A DNA stretch of 64,000 nucleotides from DIGJ01 sp041821315. GTDB lineage: Bacteria; Bacillota; Clostridia; Lachnospirales; Lachnospiraceae. Made by a program: the position numbers and the translations under genes. A model generated the notes under the pieces. That model had not been told where the DNA came from and made no database searches. It worked only from the letters and a program-made list of their open reading frames with translations. The DNA lies in contig JBGUEO010000028.1 in assembly GCA_041821315.1 (NCBI GenBank), positions 3,987 to 67,986 on the forward strand. Reading direction: 5' to 3'. Positions within the stretch are counted from its first letter, which is position 1. The number at the start of each line of letters is the position of its first letter. Below, piece by piece: positions 45,061 to 54,878 of the stretch.

Positions 45061-45160
45061 GATATCGTTTTTTAGGCAAACTTCTAGGAATATTTATATT
45101 CTTCATTTTGAGCTCCTTGATTTTTCAAGTTCCTGATGATGTGGAACTTGTATTGTGAGA

Positions 45161-46216
45161 TTAAATTTGGTTGATTGCTTTTACCAGTTCCTGTACATCA
45201 AAGTGAGTATACACCTTTTCAGTTAGAGACATGGCTCCCGAATGTCCAGCAATCTTTTTAATAATGGTCTGATCAACGCCTGCTTCTGCAAGTAAGGAAA
45301 TACAAGTGTGTCTGCAACAGTGCGGAGTCTTTTGAATGTTTAAGTTCTGCATGAGTGGAGTGAAATAGCTGTCATAATAGTTTCTGTAGAGGAAATGCTT
45401 GTTATCCTCAGTATGAAGTAGATACTCGCACTCTGGAGCAGAATCAAACCATGACTGATAAAAGGGAAGTATCTTGTCGGCGATTGGTACTTTACGTATT
45501 CCATTCTCGGTCTTGCTACTGATTACATCAAAATACTGTTCGTTAAGATGGACATTTTCTTTCTTTAAATCCAAAAGTTCAGAAACACGTAATCCATTGT
45601 AAATTAGCATTAATACAATCTGATAATACTTATCCTCTTTCTGTTCCCAGATTCGATCGATTTCTTTCTTATCAAATTTATTGCGGTCATATTTGTTGGG
45701 GTTACGATCCTTGTACCTTACGATATCTACAAATTCAGAGTAGTTTTTGTTACAAATATCATTCTTGATCGCAAAGTCATATAACTGGTTGAACAATACC
45801 TTTAACTTTCTTAGTGATGGGTAATTCTTGCCACAAGTATCAACAACATGCTGCAAATCAATGAGTTTCAAATCTTTAAAGATTTTGTCGTTCAAGCCAG
45901 TACACAGACCAAAAGCAGCAACATATCCACTTACATTCGACTTTGATATAGTCGGATATTTTTCCGATGACCACTTTTCATAAACTTCTGCAAAAGTTAC
46001 TTTTGATGCTTCTAGGTCATAAGGATTGTTATTATAGTCTGCTAGTATTTGCAAGCCTTCCGCACGGGTAGCGGCATAGCCAATGGTAATATAATCTTGT
46101 ACCTGCTTGTCTTTCTCTTTGTCGTAATGCCATCCCACAGTCTTTTTGACGATATAGGGCTTTCGTCTTTTTCCGGACAGTTTATATACTGTACCGAATC
46201 CATTAGGTAGTTTCAA
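45161..46216 (-). CDS. Tyrosine recombinase (site-specific integrase)
   Basis: 351 residues, TTG start. N-terminal arm-binding region and SAM-like core-binding domain; catalytic residues visible as Arg in NGLRVSELL (~206), H-x-x-R in HCCRHTC (~300) and Tyr in VYTHFD (~335). It integrates and excises the element at the rpsI 3' end. The nearly identical C-terminal stub at 54879 sits at the same distance from the second att repeat. Confidence 0.94.
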   Translation of the reverse strand: MKLPNGFGTVYKLSGKRRKPYIVKKTVGWHYDKEKDKQVQDYITIGYAATRAEGLQILADYNNNPYDLEASKVTFAEVYEKWSSEKYPTISKSNVSGYVAAFGLCTGLNDKIFKDLKLIDLQHVVDTCGKNYPSLRKLKVLFNQLYDFAIKNDICNKNYSEFVDIVRYKDRNPNKYDRNKFDKKEIDRIWEQKEDKYYQIVLMLIYNGLRVSELLDLKKENVHLNEQYFDVISSKTENGIRKVPIADKILPFYQSWFDSAPECEYLLHTEDNKHFLYRNYYDSYFTPLMQNLNIQKTPHCCRHTCISLLAEAGVDQTIIKKIAGHSGAMSLTEKVYTHFDVQELVKAINQI

Positions 46217-46291
46217 TAAACATCATTCCTTTCGTATATTTATTTGTAAAATCTGCAACGCAGAATATTACCGTAGTAAAAATGGATATCG

Positions 46292-46723
46292 TTAATCATG
46301 AATGACCTTGGTAACACTTGGTCTGATTGTCTTCCAAATATCATAATTGTCATTTGTCTGACTACCTGATTCCAATAATTCTTTCATAGCCTGCCAGTCT
46401 TTTAGGAACTGGATAAGGCTCTTATCTTCAAAGAAAATACCCGGTTCTCCGTTTAGGTCTCTTAATTTCACATCAAACACTTCATCAATAGCAAATAGTA
46501 AAGGCAATACATCCCCGTCTGCTTGAATATCAAATTCAGCAAGTGAATTAACATTCACATTAAGTGCATCTGCAATCTTTCGTAACTGGTCTGGTTTGGG
46601 GATGTTTTTACCTAATTCATATTTGCGGATAGCAACTTCATGAATCCCTGCTTTATCTCCCAACTCTTTTTGTGTTAATCCACGAAATGTACGGATTAAC
46701 TTAATCTTTTTACCTGTAGTCAT
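46292..46723 (-). CDS. XRE-family repressor-like regulator
   Basis: 143 residues. N-terminal helix-turn-helix (LTQKELGDKAGIHEVAIRKYELGKNIPKPDQLRKIADALNV) and an acidic C-terminal part of unknown fold. Divergent from the gene at 46931 across a 200-bp gap containing a strong promoter, which it probably controls. Confidence 0.88.
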   Translation of the reverse strand: MTTGKKIKLIRTFRGLTQKELGDKAGIHEVAIRKYELGKNIPKPDQLRKIADALNVNVNSLAEFDIQADGDVLPLLFAIDEVFDVKLRDLNGEPGIFFEDKSLIQFLKDWQAMKELLESGSQTNDNYDIWKTIRPSVTKVIHD

Positions 46724-46846
46724 GATTGACCTCCATTCTGCCTAAATAGGCATTTTCACAATGATTGATACATATGTTCGAACCTTGCTACTATAGTAAG
46801 AATATAACATACCAAAATAAGAAAGTAAACATTAAATTTATAACTA

Positions 46847-46875
46847 TTGACAGAGCAATAAAAGGTCTGTATAAT
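46847..46875 (+). promoter_or_regulatory. Promoter of the element's rightward genes
   Basis: TTGACA (46847-46852), 17-nt spacer, TATAAT (46870-46875), 55 bp before the ATG at 46931. Perfect consensus. Confidence 0.85.
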
Positions 46876-46930
46876 ACACGATACAAACAGAGCAAGAAAT
46901 GCTCTAATTGAATTATAGGAGGTGATATCT

Positions 46931-47173
46931 ATGGCGGAAAAGATTTATCAAGTTGAACTTCCGCCATTTACCGGAAGGAATGTTCCAATCGCAGAGATTG
47001 CGAAAGCGATTGGGAAAGATCCACAGTATATCAGGGTAGGTTTGCAGCAGGGAATTCTGAATTTTGGATATGTACTAAAATTAGAAGATTCCAAAGAATT
47101 TAACTACTACTGCCCAGATCGAAAGGTTTGGGAAGAGACAGGATACTTCAGACCGGTAGAAATGGCAGTATAA
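46931..47173 (+). CDS. Small DNA-binding, excisionase-like protein
   Basis: 80 residues from ATG 46931, preceded by ATAGGAGGTGAT (the in-frame GTG at 46922 lies in that site). The segment NVPIAEIAKAIGKDPQYIRVGLQQGIL resembles a MerR/Xis-type helix-turn-helix. Position between repressor and replication gene fits an excision or regulatory factor. Family not certain. Confidence 0.65.
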   Translation: MAEKIYQVELPPFTGRNVPIAEIAKAIGKDPQYIRVGLQQGILNFGYVLKLEDSKEFNYYCPDRKVWEETGYFRPVEMAV

Positions 47174-47363
47174 CAACAGATGAAAGAAAGGAGGAGGTTG
47201 TCATAAGGGAGATAAATCAAAAAAAGTCCTAACCGTGGAGGGTCAGGACTAAAAGATAATTGTAGCAGAGCTAACGATTATCTTATCTCACAAGTATGAT
47301 TATATCATTAGCTTCTGCTACTGACAAACAGAACATTTGGACAGATAACAGGAGGATGTAACG
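47174..47363 (+). other. Structured intergenic region before the RepA-like gene
   Basis: Two inverted repeats: AGTCCTAACC/GGGTCAGGACT near 47226-47251 and GTAGCAGAGCTAA/TTAGCTTCTGCTAC near 47263-47324, flanking a short loop. No frame of note. May be an RNA regulator or a vegetative origin (iteron-free). Confidence 0.45.
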
Positions 47364-48365
47364 ATGAATGAAACAAAGACAGAATTAAAATTAATCCATA
47401 TGGAAGATGTAATATCCAAAGAAGTCAGCTGGCTATGGTATCCATATATTCCATTTGGAAAGATTACCATAATTGAAGGAGATCCGGGGGAGGGAAAGAC
47501 AACCTTAATACTTAAGATAGCAGCACTACTAAGTAAGGGGTTACCACTTCCCTGTACGGATGATATTCCATATGAACCAATGTCGGTAATCTATCAGACA
47601 GCAGAGGACGGACTAGAAGATACAATAAAGCCTAGACTGGAACAAGCTGGAGCGGACTGTTCCAAAATACGGGTCATTGATGAATCAGAAAAGGAACTGA
47701 CCATGAGTGATGAACGATTGGAGCAGGCAATCATTGAGACAAAGGCGAAGCTAATTATCCTAGACCCAATACAGGCTTATATCGGAGCAACGGTGGATAT
47801 GCACAGAGCAAACGAAATCCATCCAGTACTAAAACGACTAGGAGTAATTGCTGACAAGTATCAATGTGCCATTATTCTTATTGGTCACATGAATAAGGCT
47901 TCTGGTACAAAATCAACGTATCGAGGACTTGGCTCCATTGATATTCAGGCAACTGCTAGAAGTGTTCTTCTGGTAGCAAGGCTTAGAGATAAACCAAACA
48001 TTAGAATTATGGCACAAGATAAATCAAGTCTGGCACCAGCAGGAGATTCCATAGGATTTGAACTAACGGAAGGTAATGGATTTGAGTGTATTGGAGCCTA
48101 TGACATAACCGTAGATGAATTATTAAGTGGACAGGAGGGCAGAGGGAAAAAGAAGTTCGATATAGCGATTTCTTTTATTACAGAGTATTTCAAGACAGTA
48201 TCCGAAGTTTCTTCTAGTCAGATTGAAGAAGATGCAGCCATGCAGGGAATTAAACGTAATACCTTACTAGCGGCAAAGAAGAAACTGGGAATTGTAGCAG
48301 ATAAGAGAAAGCAGTCGGAGGGTAAACAATATTGGATATGGAGTATGCCGGAGAAAAGTGTTTAA
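47364..48365 (+). CDS. RepA-like AAA ATPase (replicative helicase type)
   Basis: 333 residues, ATG behind AGGAGG. RecA-fold ATPase with Walker A EGDPGEGKTT, Walker B LIILDPIQAYIG and a conserved HMNKASGTKSTYRGLGSIDIQA. C-terminal winged-helix-like part. Such proteins are common on integrative mobilizable elements, next to a relaxase gene, and assist replication of the excised circle. Confidence 0.85.
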   Translation: MNETKTELKLIHMEDVISKEVSWLWYPYIPFGKITIIEGDPGEGKTTLILKIAALLSKGLPLPCTDDIPYEPMSVIYQTAEDGLEDTIKPRLEQAGADCSKIRVIDESEKELTMSDERLEQAIIETKAKLIILDPIQAYIGATVDMHRANEIHPVLKRLGVIADKYQCAIILIGHMNKASGTKSTYRGLGSIDIQATARSVLLVARLRDKPNIRIMAQDKSSLAPAGDSIGFELTEGNGFECIGAYDITVDELLSGQEGRGKKKFDIAISFITEYFKTVSEVSSSQIEEDAAMQGIKRNTLLAAKKKLGIVADKRKQSEGKQYWIWSMPEKSV

Positions 48366-48550
48366 CAGTCTATCTTCTAGGAAAAGCAGATTCTAAATTC
48401 TTGAAAAGAGTTTAGAATTTGTAATTCTAAAGAAACAGACTGTTAAACTCTTGCGGGTAGCAATATAACCCTCGGAGAGCCCCCGCCGTTTTGCTTTGCC
48501 AAAACTGCTAGGGGGTTATCATCATCGGCAAAGCTAAGATGATAATAAGC
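48366..48550 (+). other. Candidate oriT region
   Basis: Three inverted repeats precede the relaxase gene: TTTAACAGTCT/AGACTGTTAAA (48360-48449 area) enclosing ATTCTAAA/TTTAGAAT; CCCCC..GTTTTG-CTTTGC-CAAAAC..GGGGG (48480-48515); and TTATCATC/GATGATAA (48516-48523/48538-48545). MobV origins lie directly upstream of the relaxase gene and carry such hairpins. The nick site is not assigned. Confidence 0.6.
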
Positions 48551-48590
48551 ACTTCTCCGAAGGAACAACAGATAAAGGAGGAGAAAATCT

Positions 48591-49952
48591 ATGGGTAGCG
48601 TTTCCTATTCAGCACATATCAGCAATGGTAAAAGTGCAATAACAAGTAAGAGCAAATTACAAGGAGTGGCAAAGCATAATCTTCGTAAATACAAATCCGA
48701 TGGTTACAGTTCTGAAAATATTATACTACTAGAAGGAACCGATAATCTATATCAGGATGTAAGAAATATTTACCAACAAGAATTTGACGAAGCCGTCCGA
48801 GAATACAACGAGAAGCAAAAGCGACCGGAACGAAGAATTGATGATTATTTTGAACATGTTGCAAAACTGGATCAGGATATGGCGGTGGAAATTATCTTCC
48901 AATGTGGGGATAAGCAATTTTGGGAAGAGCATGAAGATAGTAAAGAAAGGATGTACAATGTTTACCAATATGTACTTTCTAAATTACAAGAGTACCTGCC
49001 AGATTTCAAGGTTGCCAATGCCGTAATTCACTTTGATGAAGCTAGTCCTCATATGCATGTGGTAGGAGTTCCAGTATGGAGCGGTACGAAAAAAGGGTTG
49101 TCAAAGAAGGTTTCAAAACGAAATGTATTTACACCAGCAACCTTGTCGGTTGTTCTACAAGACAAGCTTCGAGAAGAAGCAAGATCCTGCTTTCGATTTA
49201 ATATTCATGAAATGATTGGGGATAAGAAAAAGGGAAGGAATCATGATTTATCGGTAGCAGAGTACAAAGTACAGCAAGAGCTTAAGAACCTTCACAAAGT
49301 GGAAGCGAAAAAACAAGTACTGGACATATCTGTAGATTCAGCTAGACAGAAATTAACCAATTTGAAACTTCAGTATGATGAAATGGATGAAGATATCCAA
49401 TCAGAACTGACGGATAAGAAGAAATTGGTTGAGTCTTTGGATACTCAACTGGAAAAAAAGAAGCTAGTGCTGGAAATTGCCGATGAAGAACTAAAACAAA
49501 AAAGTTCTTTTCTGGAATTACTAGATGTTGTGAAACAAATGATTCAGTCGTATTTACCTCTACAACCCGACATTGAGGAATTTGCAAATACAGTAGAAAG
49601 GGGTGAAAGCATTACAGCTGGAAATTCCTTTCGAAGTTTCCTATCGACATTGGGACAGTTGTTATTATCTTTTAAGGAAATGGTTCAGGAAGGATTCTGT
49701 TGGTTTCCACGACTGATGAGATGGAATACAAGTAAGGGAGAAGTGGCGCCAGTATTTCGGGATGATCCGGGCGGATATAATTACAAGTTGGAAGCATTTC
49801 GGAATGTAGAGACAAAGGCGATCTACAGGGTTGAAAATCTGAAAGGGGAAATATGTTCAGATAATCGTATGGGGACATTGGAGCAGATACAGGGGAGCGT
49901 GGGGGTTCTAGAGAAACAACTTATGAAGATTGATAAGGATTTACGAAGATAA
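48591..49952 (+). CDS. MobV-family relaxase (Pre/Mob)
   Basis: 453 residues, ATG behind AAAGGAGG. N-terminal relaxase domain with the metal motif HFDEASPHMHVVG (~147-159), as in MobV proteins, then a long coiled coil (~225-310). It nicks oriT and carries the strand into a recipient using another element's conjugation channel; no channel genes are present. This makes the element mobilizable rather than self-transmissible. Confidence 0.92.
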   Translation: MGSVSYSAHISNGKSAITSKSKLQGVAKHNLRKYKSDGYSSENIILLEGTDNLYQDVRNIYQQEFDEAVREYNEKQKRPERRIDDYFEHVAKLDQDMAVEIIFQCGDKQFWEEHEDSKERMYNVYQYVLSKLQEYLPDFKVANAVIHFDEASPHMHVVGVPVWSGTKKGLSKKVSKRNVFTPATLSVVLQDKLREEARSCFRFNIHEMIGDKKKGRNHDLSVAEYKVQQELKNLHKVEAKKQVLDISVDSARQKLTNLKLQYDEMDEDIQSELTDKKKLVESLDTQLEKKKLVLEIADEELKQKSSFLELLDVVKQMIQSYLPLQPDIEEFANTVERGESITAGNSFRSFLSTLGQLLLSFKEMVQEGFCWFPRLMRWNTSKGEVAPVFRDDPGGYNYKLEAFRNVETKAIYRVENLKGEICSDNRMGTLEQIQGSVGVLEKQLMKIDKDLRR

Positions 49953-50061
49953 AAAGTATAGCTTCGGATTGTAATATCTGGGGCTATTTTTGACATTAAA
50001 AGATGGGAATATGTATACATTTTTTGCGATAAATAGATTAACAAATAATATTATCTGCCTA

Positions 50062-50365
50062 TTGACAATATAAAATGATTTGATATAATCAACTGTAATA
50101 ACATAAGAAAAGCAAAGACGGAAAAAGTAATTTATTGGAAACATTCAGAGAGAAAAACATTAGGTGAAAGTTTTTCATGTAGGAAAATAAATGAAAACCA
50201 TTCCAGAGCTGTAATACTGAATTAAGTAAGTGTTACCGTATGACTGCGTTAAAGTATAGGATTTGTTAGAATCTGAAGTGAAAAGTTAAGGTGGAACCGT
50301 GCATTAGAATTTATGCACCCTTAAGTTAATGGTAATATGCCGTTGATTTTTGGGTGCTTTTCTTA
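50062..50365 (+). promoter_or_regulatory. Promoter and T-box riboswitch of thrS copy
   Basis: TTGACA (50062-50067), 16-nt spacer, TATAAT (50084-50089), then a ~260-nt leader. The T-box sequence AAGGTGGAACCGTGC (50288-50302) and a terminator stem GCACCC/GGGTGC followed by TTTTCTT are visible; stem-I features (AGAGA, GGTG) are recognisable. An ACT codon in GTAATACTGAA (near 50210) is a plausible threonine specifier. It senses uncharged tRNA-Thr. Confidence 0.85.
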
Positions 50366-50420
50366 TGTTGAAATTTATTAAAATGTCGTAGAGGCATATT
50401 TTGAAAGGAGAACATAAGGA

Positions 50421-52178
50421 ATGAAAGTTAGTATGAAAGATGGAACGGTAAAAGAGTGTAAATTTGAAGATGAGTTAGGTAAAGAGGCTTTTTAGCACAC
50501 AGCTTCGCATGTTCTGGCACAGGCAGTTAAGCGTATTTATCCATCTGCAAAATGTGCAATTGGACCGGCGATAAAAGATGGATTTTATTATGATTTTGAA
50601 TTTGACTTTGTTTTTTCGAATGAGCATCTGAAAAGAATTGAAGATGAGATGAAAAAAGTAGTAAAAGAGAATTTGGTATTACGCAGATTTGAGTTGAGCA
50701 GGGAAGAAGCAATTTCATTGATGGCGGAGAAAAATGAACCTTATAAAGTTATGTTGATAAATGATTTGCCAATAGAAGAAAAAATCAGCTTCTATGAACA
50801 AGGTGAATATGTAGATTTGTGTGCAGGACCTCATATTTTTAATACAAATTTGATAAAAGCTTATAAATTGACAACAATAGCAGGAGCTTATTGGCGGGGA
50901 AATGAAAAAAACAAAATGCTCACAAGAATCTATGGTGTAGCATTTCCGAAAAGTAATCAACTAGAAGAATATCTTGAGTTGCAGGAAGAAATTAAAAGAA
51001 GAGATCATAGAAGACTAGGGAAGGATTTGGGTCTATTTACATTATTTGAGGAAGGTCCTGGATTCCCGTTTTTTCTTCCAAAAGGAATGATACTAAAGAA
51101 TTTATTGATAAATTATTGGCGAAAAATTCACGAAAGGGAAGGGTATCATGAAATATCTACTCCGATTATTCTCAATCGAGATTTGTGGCAGACATCAGGA
51201 CATTGGGACCACTATCGTGAAAATATGTATACTACAGTTATTGACGATATGGATTATGCTATTAAGCCTATGAACTGCCCAGGGGGGATGCTTGTATATA
51301 AGCAGAAGCCACATTCCTACCGTGAGTTACCAATAAGAGTAGGGGAACTAGGTTTAGTTCATCGAAATGAAAAATCAGGTACCTTACATGGATTAATGAG
51401 AGTAAGAAGTTTAACACAGGATGATGCGCATATTTTTATGACACAAGAACAAGTTACACAAGAAATAGTGGGCGTAATTTGCTTAATTGATGAGGTATAT
51501 AAAAAATTTGGATTTAAATATTCTTTGGAATTATCTACTAGACCAGAAAATAGTATTGGTAGTGATGAAGATTGGGAATTAGCAACGGAGAGTCTAAAAA
51601 CAGCTTTAGAAGTAACAGAGAAAAAGTATGTAATAAACGAAGGTGATGGAGCATTCTACGGTCCCAAAATTGATTTTCATCTAGAAGATTCCATGGGAAG
51701 AACATGGCAGTGTGGAACCATTCAATTGGATTTTCAATTACCACTTAGGTTTGGAGCAGAGTATATAGGTGCTGATGGTGAAAGACATAGACCTATTATG
51801 ATTCATAGAACAGTTTTTGGATCGATAGAACGATTTATTGGAATTTTAATAGAGCATTATGCAGGAAAGTTTCCTTTATGGTTGGCTCCTGTTCAAGTTA
51901 AAATTTTGCCGATCTCCGACCGTTTTATCTCATATAGCAAAGAAGTAATGAATGCATTAAGAGAAATTGGAATTCGTTGTGAAATGGATTCTAGAGCCGA
52001 GAAAATAGGTTATAAGATTCGTGAAGCACAATTAGATAAAGTCCCATATATGATTCTTGTTGGACAGAAAGAAAAGGAAAATGGGGCAATGTCAGTTAGA
52101 AAAAGAGATATAGGAGATTTGGGAAGCGTTGAAATGAGTGAATTTATCACTATATTGAAAAGTGAAATGGAGGGTTGA
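50421..52178 (+). pseudogene. thrS: Second threonyl-tRNA synthetase, TGS-less, with in-frame amber codon
   Basis: ATG 50421 behind AAAGGAGAAC opens a frame that meets TAG at 50493-50495 (..GKEAF-stop-HTASHVLAQAV..) and then runs open to 52178. The editing domain begins at HTASH; the usual ~60-residue N-terminal TGS domain is replaced by only ~24 residues. The catalytic core is complete: PMNCPGG zinc Cys, motif 2 VHRNEKSGTLHGLMRVRSLTQDDAH, motif 3 RPIMIHRTVFGSIERF, and the anticodon-binding domain. A downstream start could give a protein lacking the editing domain. It may be a spare synthetase, possibly inhibitor-resistant, carried as cargo. Pseudogene status is likely but unproven. Confidence 0.82.
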
Positions 52179-52180
52179 AA

Positions 52181-52758
52181 ATGAAGGCTACAATCGTATT
52201 GATTGCAGACGATGAAATTGAAAATTATGGGAGAAAAATACTTCTTGAAGCTCATCGTATTGGGAAAGTAGGTTTTGAAATGACAAGATTACCGTTTCAT
52301 GTATCTTTAAAGCAACCATTCGTAGTACCAAGTCTTGAAGAAATGGAAGATTTTTTGATGAGTTTGCAAAAAAGGTAAGTCCTATAGAAGTGAGTTTAGA
52401 GAAATTAGTTGTATACCCTAATAATGCTATCGGTGGAGAGCCATCTGGATGCTTGAGTATTAAAATTAAAAAAACATTCGAACTTGATGGAATACAAAAG
52501 AAACTATTTTGTGATTTGGAGAGAAAATTTGGTCCATGTCCAGCACCTTTTGATGATGATTATATTTTTCATATGACAGTAGCTATTGGCAAAGCGTCAT
52601 ATGAGAATTATGAAAGAGCATATGATGTACTCTGCAAAAGTAATTATAGCAGAAGTGTTAAATTTCAAAAAATAGGACTTCTGTATTACGATGATGATAA
52701 TATATTGCCAGGAACATATTTTTGTTATAAAACGGTTGATTTGAAACAATCAAAGTAA
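52181..52758 (+). pseudogene. 2H phosphoesterase (2'-5' RNA ligase-like), frameshifted
   Basis: The first frame (ATG 52181 to stop 52376) holds the first histidine motif HVSLKQPF. The second frame (in from ~52363, through 52758) holds the second, HMTVAIG. Joined by a -1 shift in the A-rich stretch 52366-52375 they make one ~190-residue LigT-like protein with both H-x-S/T motifs. It starts right after thrS, so it is the same operon. Either a genuine frameshift mutation or a sequencing slip in an A7 run. Confidence 0.75.
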
Positions 52759-52871
52759 AAATCAACTAAAAAATTAACCTATTTGGTTTGGTGTGAATAT
52801 TTGTTGCCAGTATGTGCATAATACTATATAATCGTAGTTGGAACGATGTTTATGCAAAGATTTAGTTTTGC

Positions 52872-53097
52872 TTGACACAATCCATACGATTTGGTAATAT
52901 AATATTACAAGATACTTCGTGGTGAAGTATAACTCCCATGACGCTTGCGATATCAGGTTTGCAAGAAGAGGCGTTAAGCGGGGATTTATTCGGGAAGTCT
53001 GCACCCGTACCTGAGAGCCAATGGCGAAAAAGAACGTAGTCTTAAAAGAAAAGTTCCGAAAAGGTCTGAGGTTATCACCTTAGGCCTTTTCTTGATG
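52872..53097 (+). ncRNA. Promoter and structured RNA/leader of unknown family
   Basis: TTGACA (52872-52877), 17 nt, TAATAT (52895-52900). The transcript would start with a hairpin ATACTTC/GAAGTAT (52912-52930), continue through a GC-richer, non-coding ~130 nt and end in a terminator hairpin AAAAGG..CCTTTT (53058-53093). No frame of note; no riboswitch consensus was recognised. It lies 57 bp before the nuclease-like gene. Confidence 0.6.
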
Positions 53098-53153
53098 TAT
53101 GGTAAAAAAACAAGCGAATATGCTTTTGAAGTACAGGAATATTGGAGAAGAGA

Positions 53154-54422
53154 ATGTCAAAGAACAATAACTACCTGAAATATGCAAAGAGCAGAAAAAA
53201 GACACATATAAATATTGAGTTACAACAAATTGCGACGGAATATAGTAAGCTGCTTAATAAAAAATTTTGTTATTATTTTAGTGGCGGGGTTAGGATAGAG
53301 TTTCAGTTTAAAATGGAGAATTTCTATCATTTACTTGGATTTCACAAGCTCACAGATGTAACAGTAGTCCGTATGGTTGAGAATCGTAGGTTAAAAAAAG
53401 AAGATTTTTTTAAACATATCTATGATGGCAAAATTACTATGGAAATAACGGATTTAAAAGTGATTGGTGATTATGAAACAAACATTGTACATATCCAAGA
53501 TACAAGTCATAAGTCTGATTTTGGAGAGGTTAAGGCGCATCGATTTCAATTTTTTACGGAAAAAAATGTTATGGATATGTTGTTGAGTGATCCTGTTATA
53601 GATTTTGAAAGCGAAGACTGTGATACTGTGATTGAAGCAGACAAGATTTTCTTTAAGCATGTTACAGAAACTGTTCGTAATTTGAACTTGTTTATAGGAT
53701 ATGACGAAACTGAAAATCAGTATTTTACCTCAACATTTTTCATGGAGAAGGAAAAGAACAAGTTTAGGGTAAAAAATTCTGGAGAACCACAGCCAGAGTT
53801 GAAAATATTATTGAGAAGAATAATAGATACCCAAAACAATTCATTAATAGATTTTTGTGTGAAATGGGAAAATGTTCGTAATGAATTTATAAATGAGCCA
53901 TTTTATAGGGGGCAGAGTCGACTGAAAGCTTGGATTAATAGTAAGCATATATCGTCAAAAGAAGTTGCAGAAGAAATAAAAATTCAACAGGGGCTATTGC
54001 AACAGTATCAGAAAGATGTGGATGAACTGACATTGCAATATAATATTGTAAATCTGATTCAGCAACTTGGCGAAGAAGAAAAGAAGATAGATGCACAGCT
54101 TGCTCTTATGGAGTATGAGATAGATGCAGAAAATGAGACTGAGATTGATACATATAGAGCTTTGGAAATTGGTACGATTAGAACTGATAAATATAAAATG
54201 GAAGCAAAGACCGAAGCGTTGACTAACAAGCTTCAAAAGCATGAAAAGCATCTTCCAGATATTGTTGAGCTTGAAGCGCAGGAGGCGCTGTTAGTTTATC
54301 AAGCATGTTTACCGGATGTGAGTCTAGAGAGTGAACGGATAAAAGAATTGCTACAGCAGTTTGATGTTTTTGATGATAATGTTGTGCCAGAGGAATTTTT
54401 GAAGAAATATATGAATAGATAG
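53154..54422 (+). CDS. PBECR4-like nuclease-domain protein with coiled-coil C-terminus
   Basis: 422 residues from ATG 53154 behind GGAGAAG. The first ~110 residues (ELQQIATEYSKLLNKKFCYYF.., MENFYHLLGFHKLTD) resemble PBECR4-type domains of the Barnase-EndoU-ColicinE5/D-RelE nuclease group. Residues ~285-385 are charged helices likely to form coiled coils. It is the last cargo gene before the right junction. It may be a toxin or phage-defence effector; the domain call is from memory of the family and moderate. Confidence 0.55.
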   Translation: MSKNNNYLKYAKSRKKTHINIELQQIATEYSKLLNKKFCYYFSGGVRIEFQFKMENFYHLLGFHKLTDVTVVRMVENRRLKKEDFFKHIYDGKITMEITDLKVIGDYETNIVHIQDTSHKSDFGEVKAHRFQFFTEKNVMDMLLSDPVIDFESEDCDTVIEADKIFFKHVTETVRNLNLFIGYDETENQYFTSTFFMEKEKNKFRVKNSGEPQPELKILLRRIIDTQNNSLIDFCVKWENVRNEFINEPFYRGQSRLKAWINSKHISSKEVAEEIKIQQGLLQQYQKDVDELTLQYNIVNLIQQLGEEEKKIDAQLALMEYEIDAENETEIDTYRALEIGTIRTDKYKMEAKTEALTNKLQKHEKHLPDIVELEAQEALLVYQACLPDVSLESERIKELLQQFDVFDDNVVPEEFLKKYMNR

Positions 54423-54564
54423 ATGACAAAGCGGTGTAATTAAAATTAGGTTTCACTAATTATTAGAGATGCTTTGAGATGCCCTAAGACCTCGTGGGTA
54501 AAACACACGTAACTAACATCAATATCAAAGAATCCAGTATTTATGCGGTTCTACAGTTCTCAAA

Positions 54565-54580
54565 CAGTTCTCTAAGAGAT
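54565..54580 (+). repeat. Attachment-site repeat (internal junction of tandem elements)
   Basis: CAGTTCTCTAAGAGAT, identical to the rpsI 3' end. It is the right end of the first element (9693 bp from repeat to repeat) and the left end of the second, as shown by the integrase stub that follows at the same distance as in the first element. Arm-type GTAACTAACA lies at 54509-54518. Confidence 0.87.
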
Positions 54581-54764
54581 TAATATGTGGGACTTTTCGG
54601 AACAAAGCAAATTTGCAATTTCCTTCGGGAAATATCTTATTTACTGGGTTTCAAGAGTTGTGGGTTGCTCTGAAATGTGCTTGATTTTGCTAGATAAGTA
54701 ACACATAAGCGACAAACAAGTAACAAGAAAGCAACTTAAAAGACACAAATATTAGAAATTATAT

Positions 54765-54813
54765 AGGATGTTTTTCAGATGGATTTATCTGTCTGAGAGA
54801 CATCTTTTTTTTG
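54765..54813. terminator. Terminator next to the integrase stub
   Basis: AGGATG..CATC stem with an inner TCAGATGG/CTGTCTGA stem and an eight-T run. It is the counterpart of the terminator at 45018 and shows that the two element left ends are homologous. Confidence 0.75.
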
Positions 54814-54878
54814 CTATAAATAGACATTTGATAATTACCTCTTTGTAAAATAAGTAACGTATAAGTGACAATAGCTTC

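Noticed and set aside
52363..52378. Programmed -1 frameshift in the 2H phosphoesterase gene
   Set aside because: There is an A-rich run but no clear slippery heptamer with a downstream stimulatory hairpin, and neighbouring cargo genes also carry lesions, so mutation is simpler.
52872..53097. Known riboswitch or type III antitoxin
   Set aside because: No consensus of TPP, SAM, cobalamin, purine, FMN or related classes was found, and there are no tandem repeats; left as unknown.
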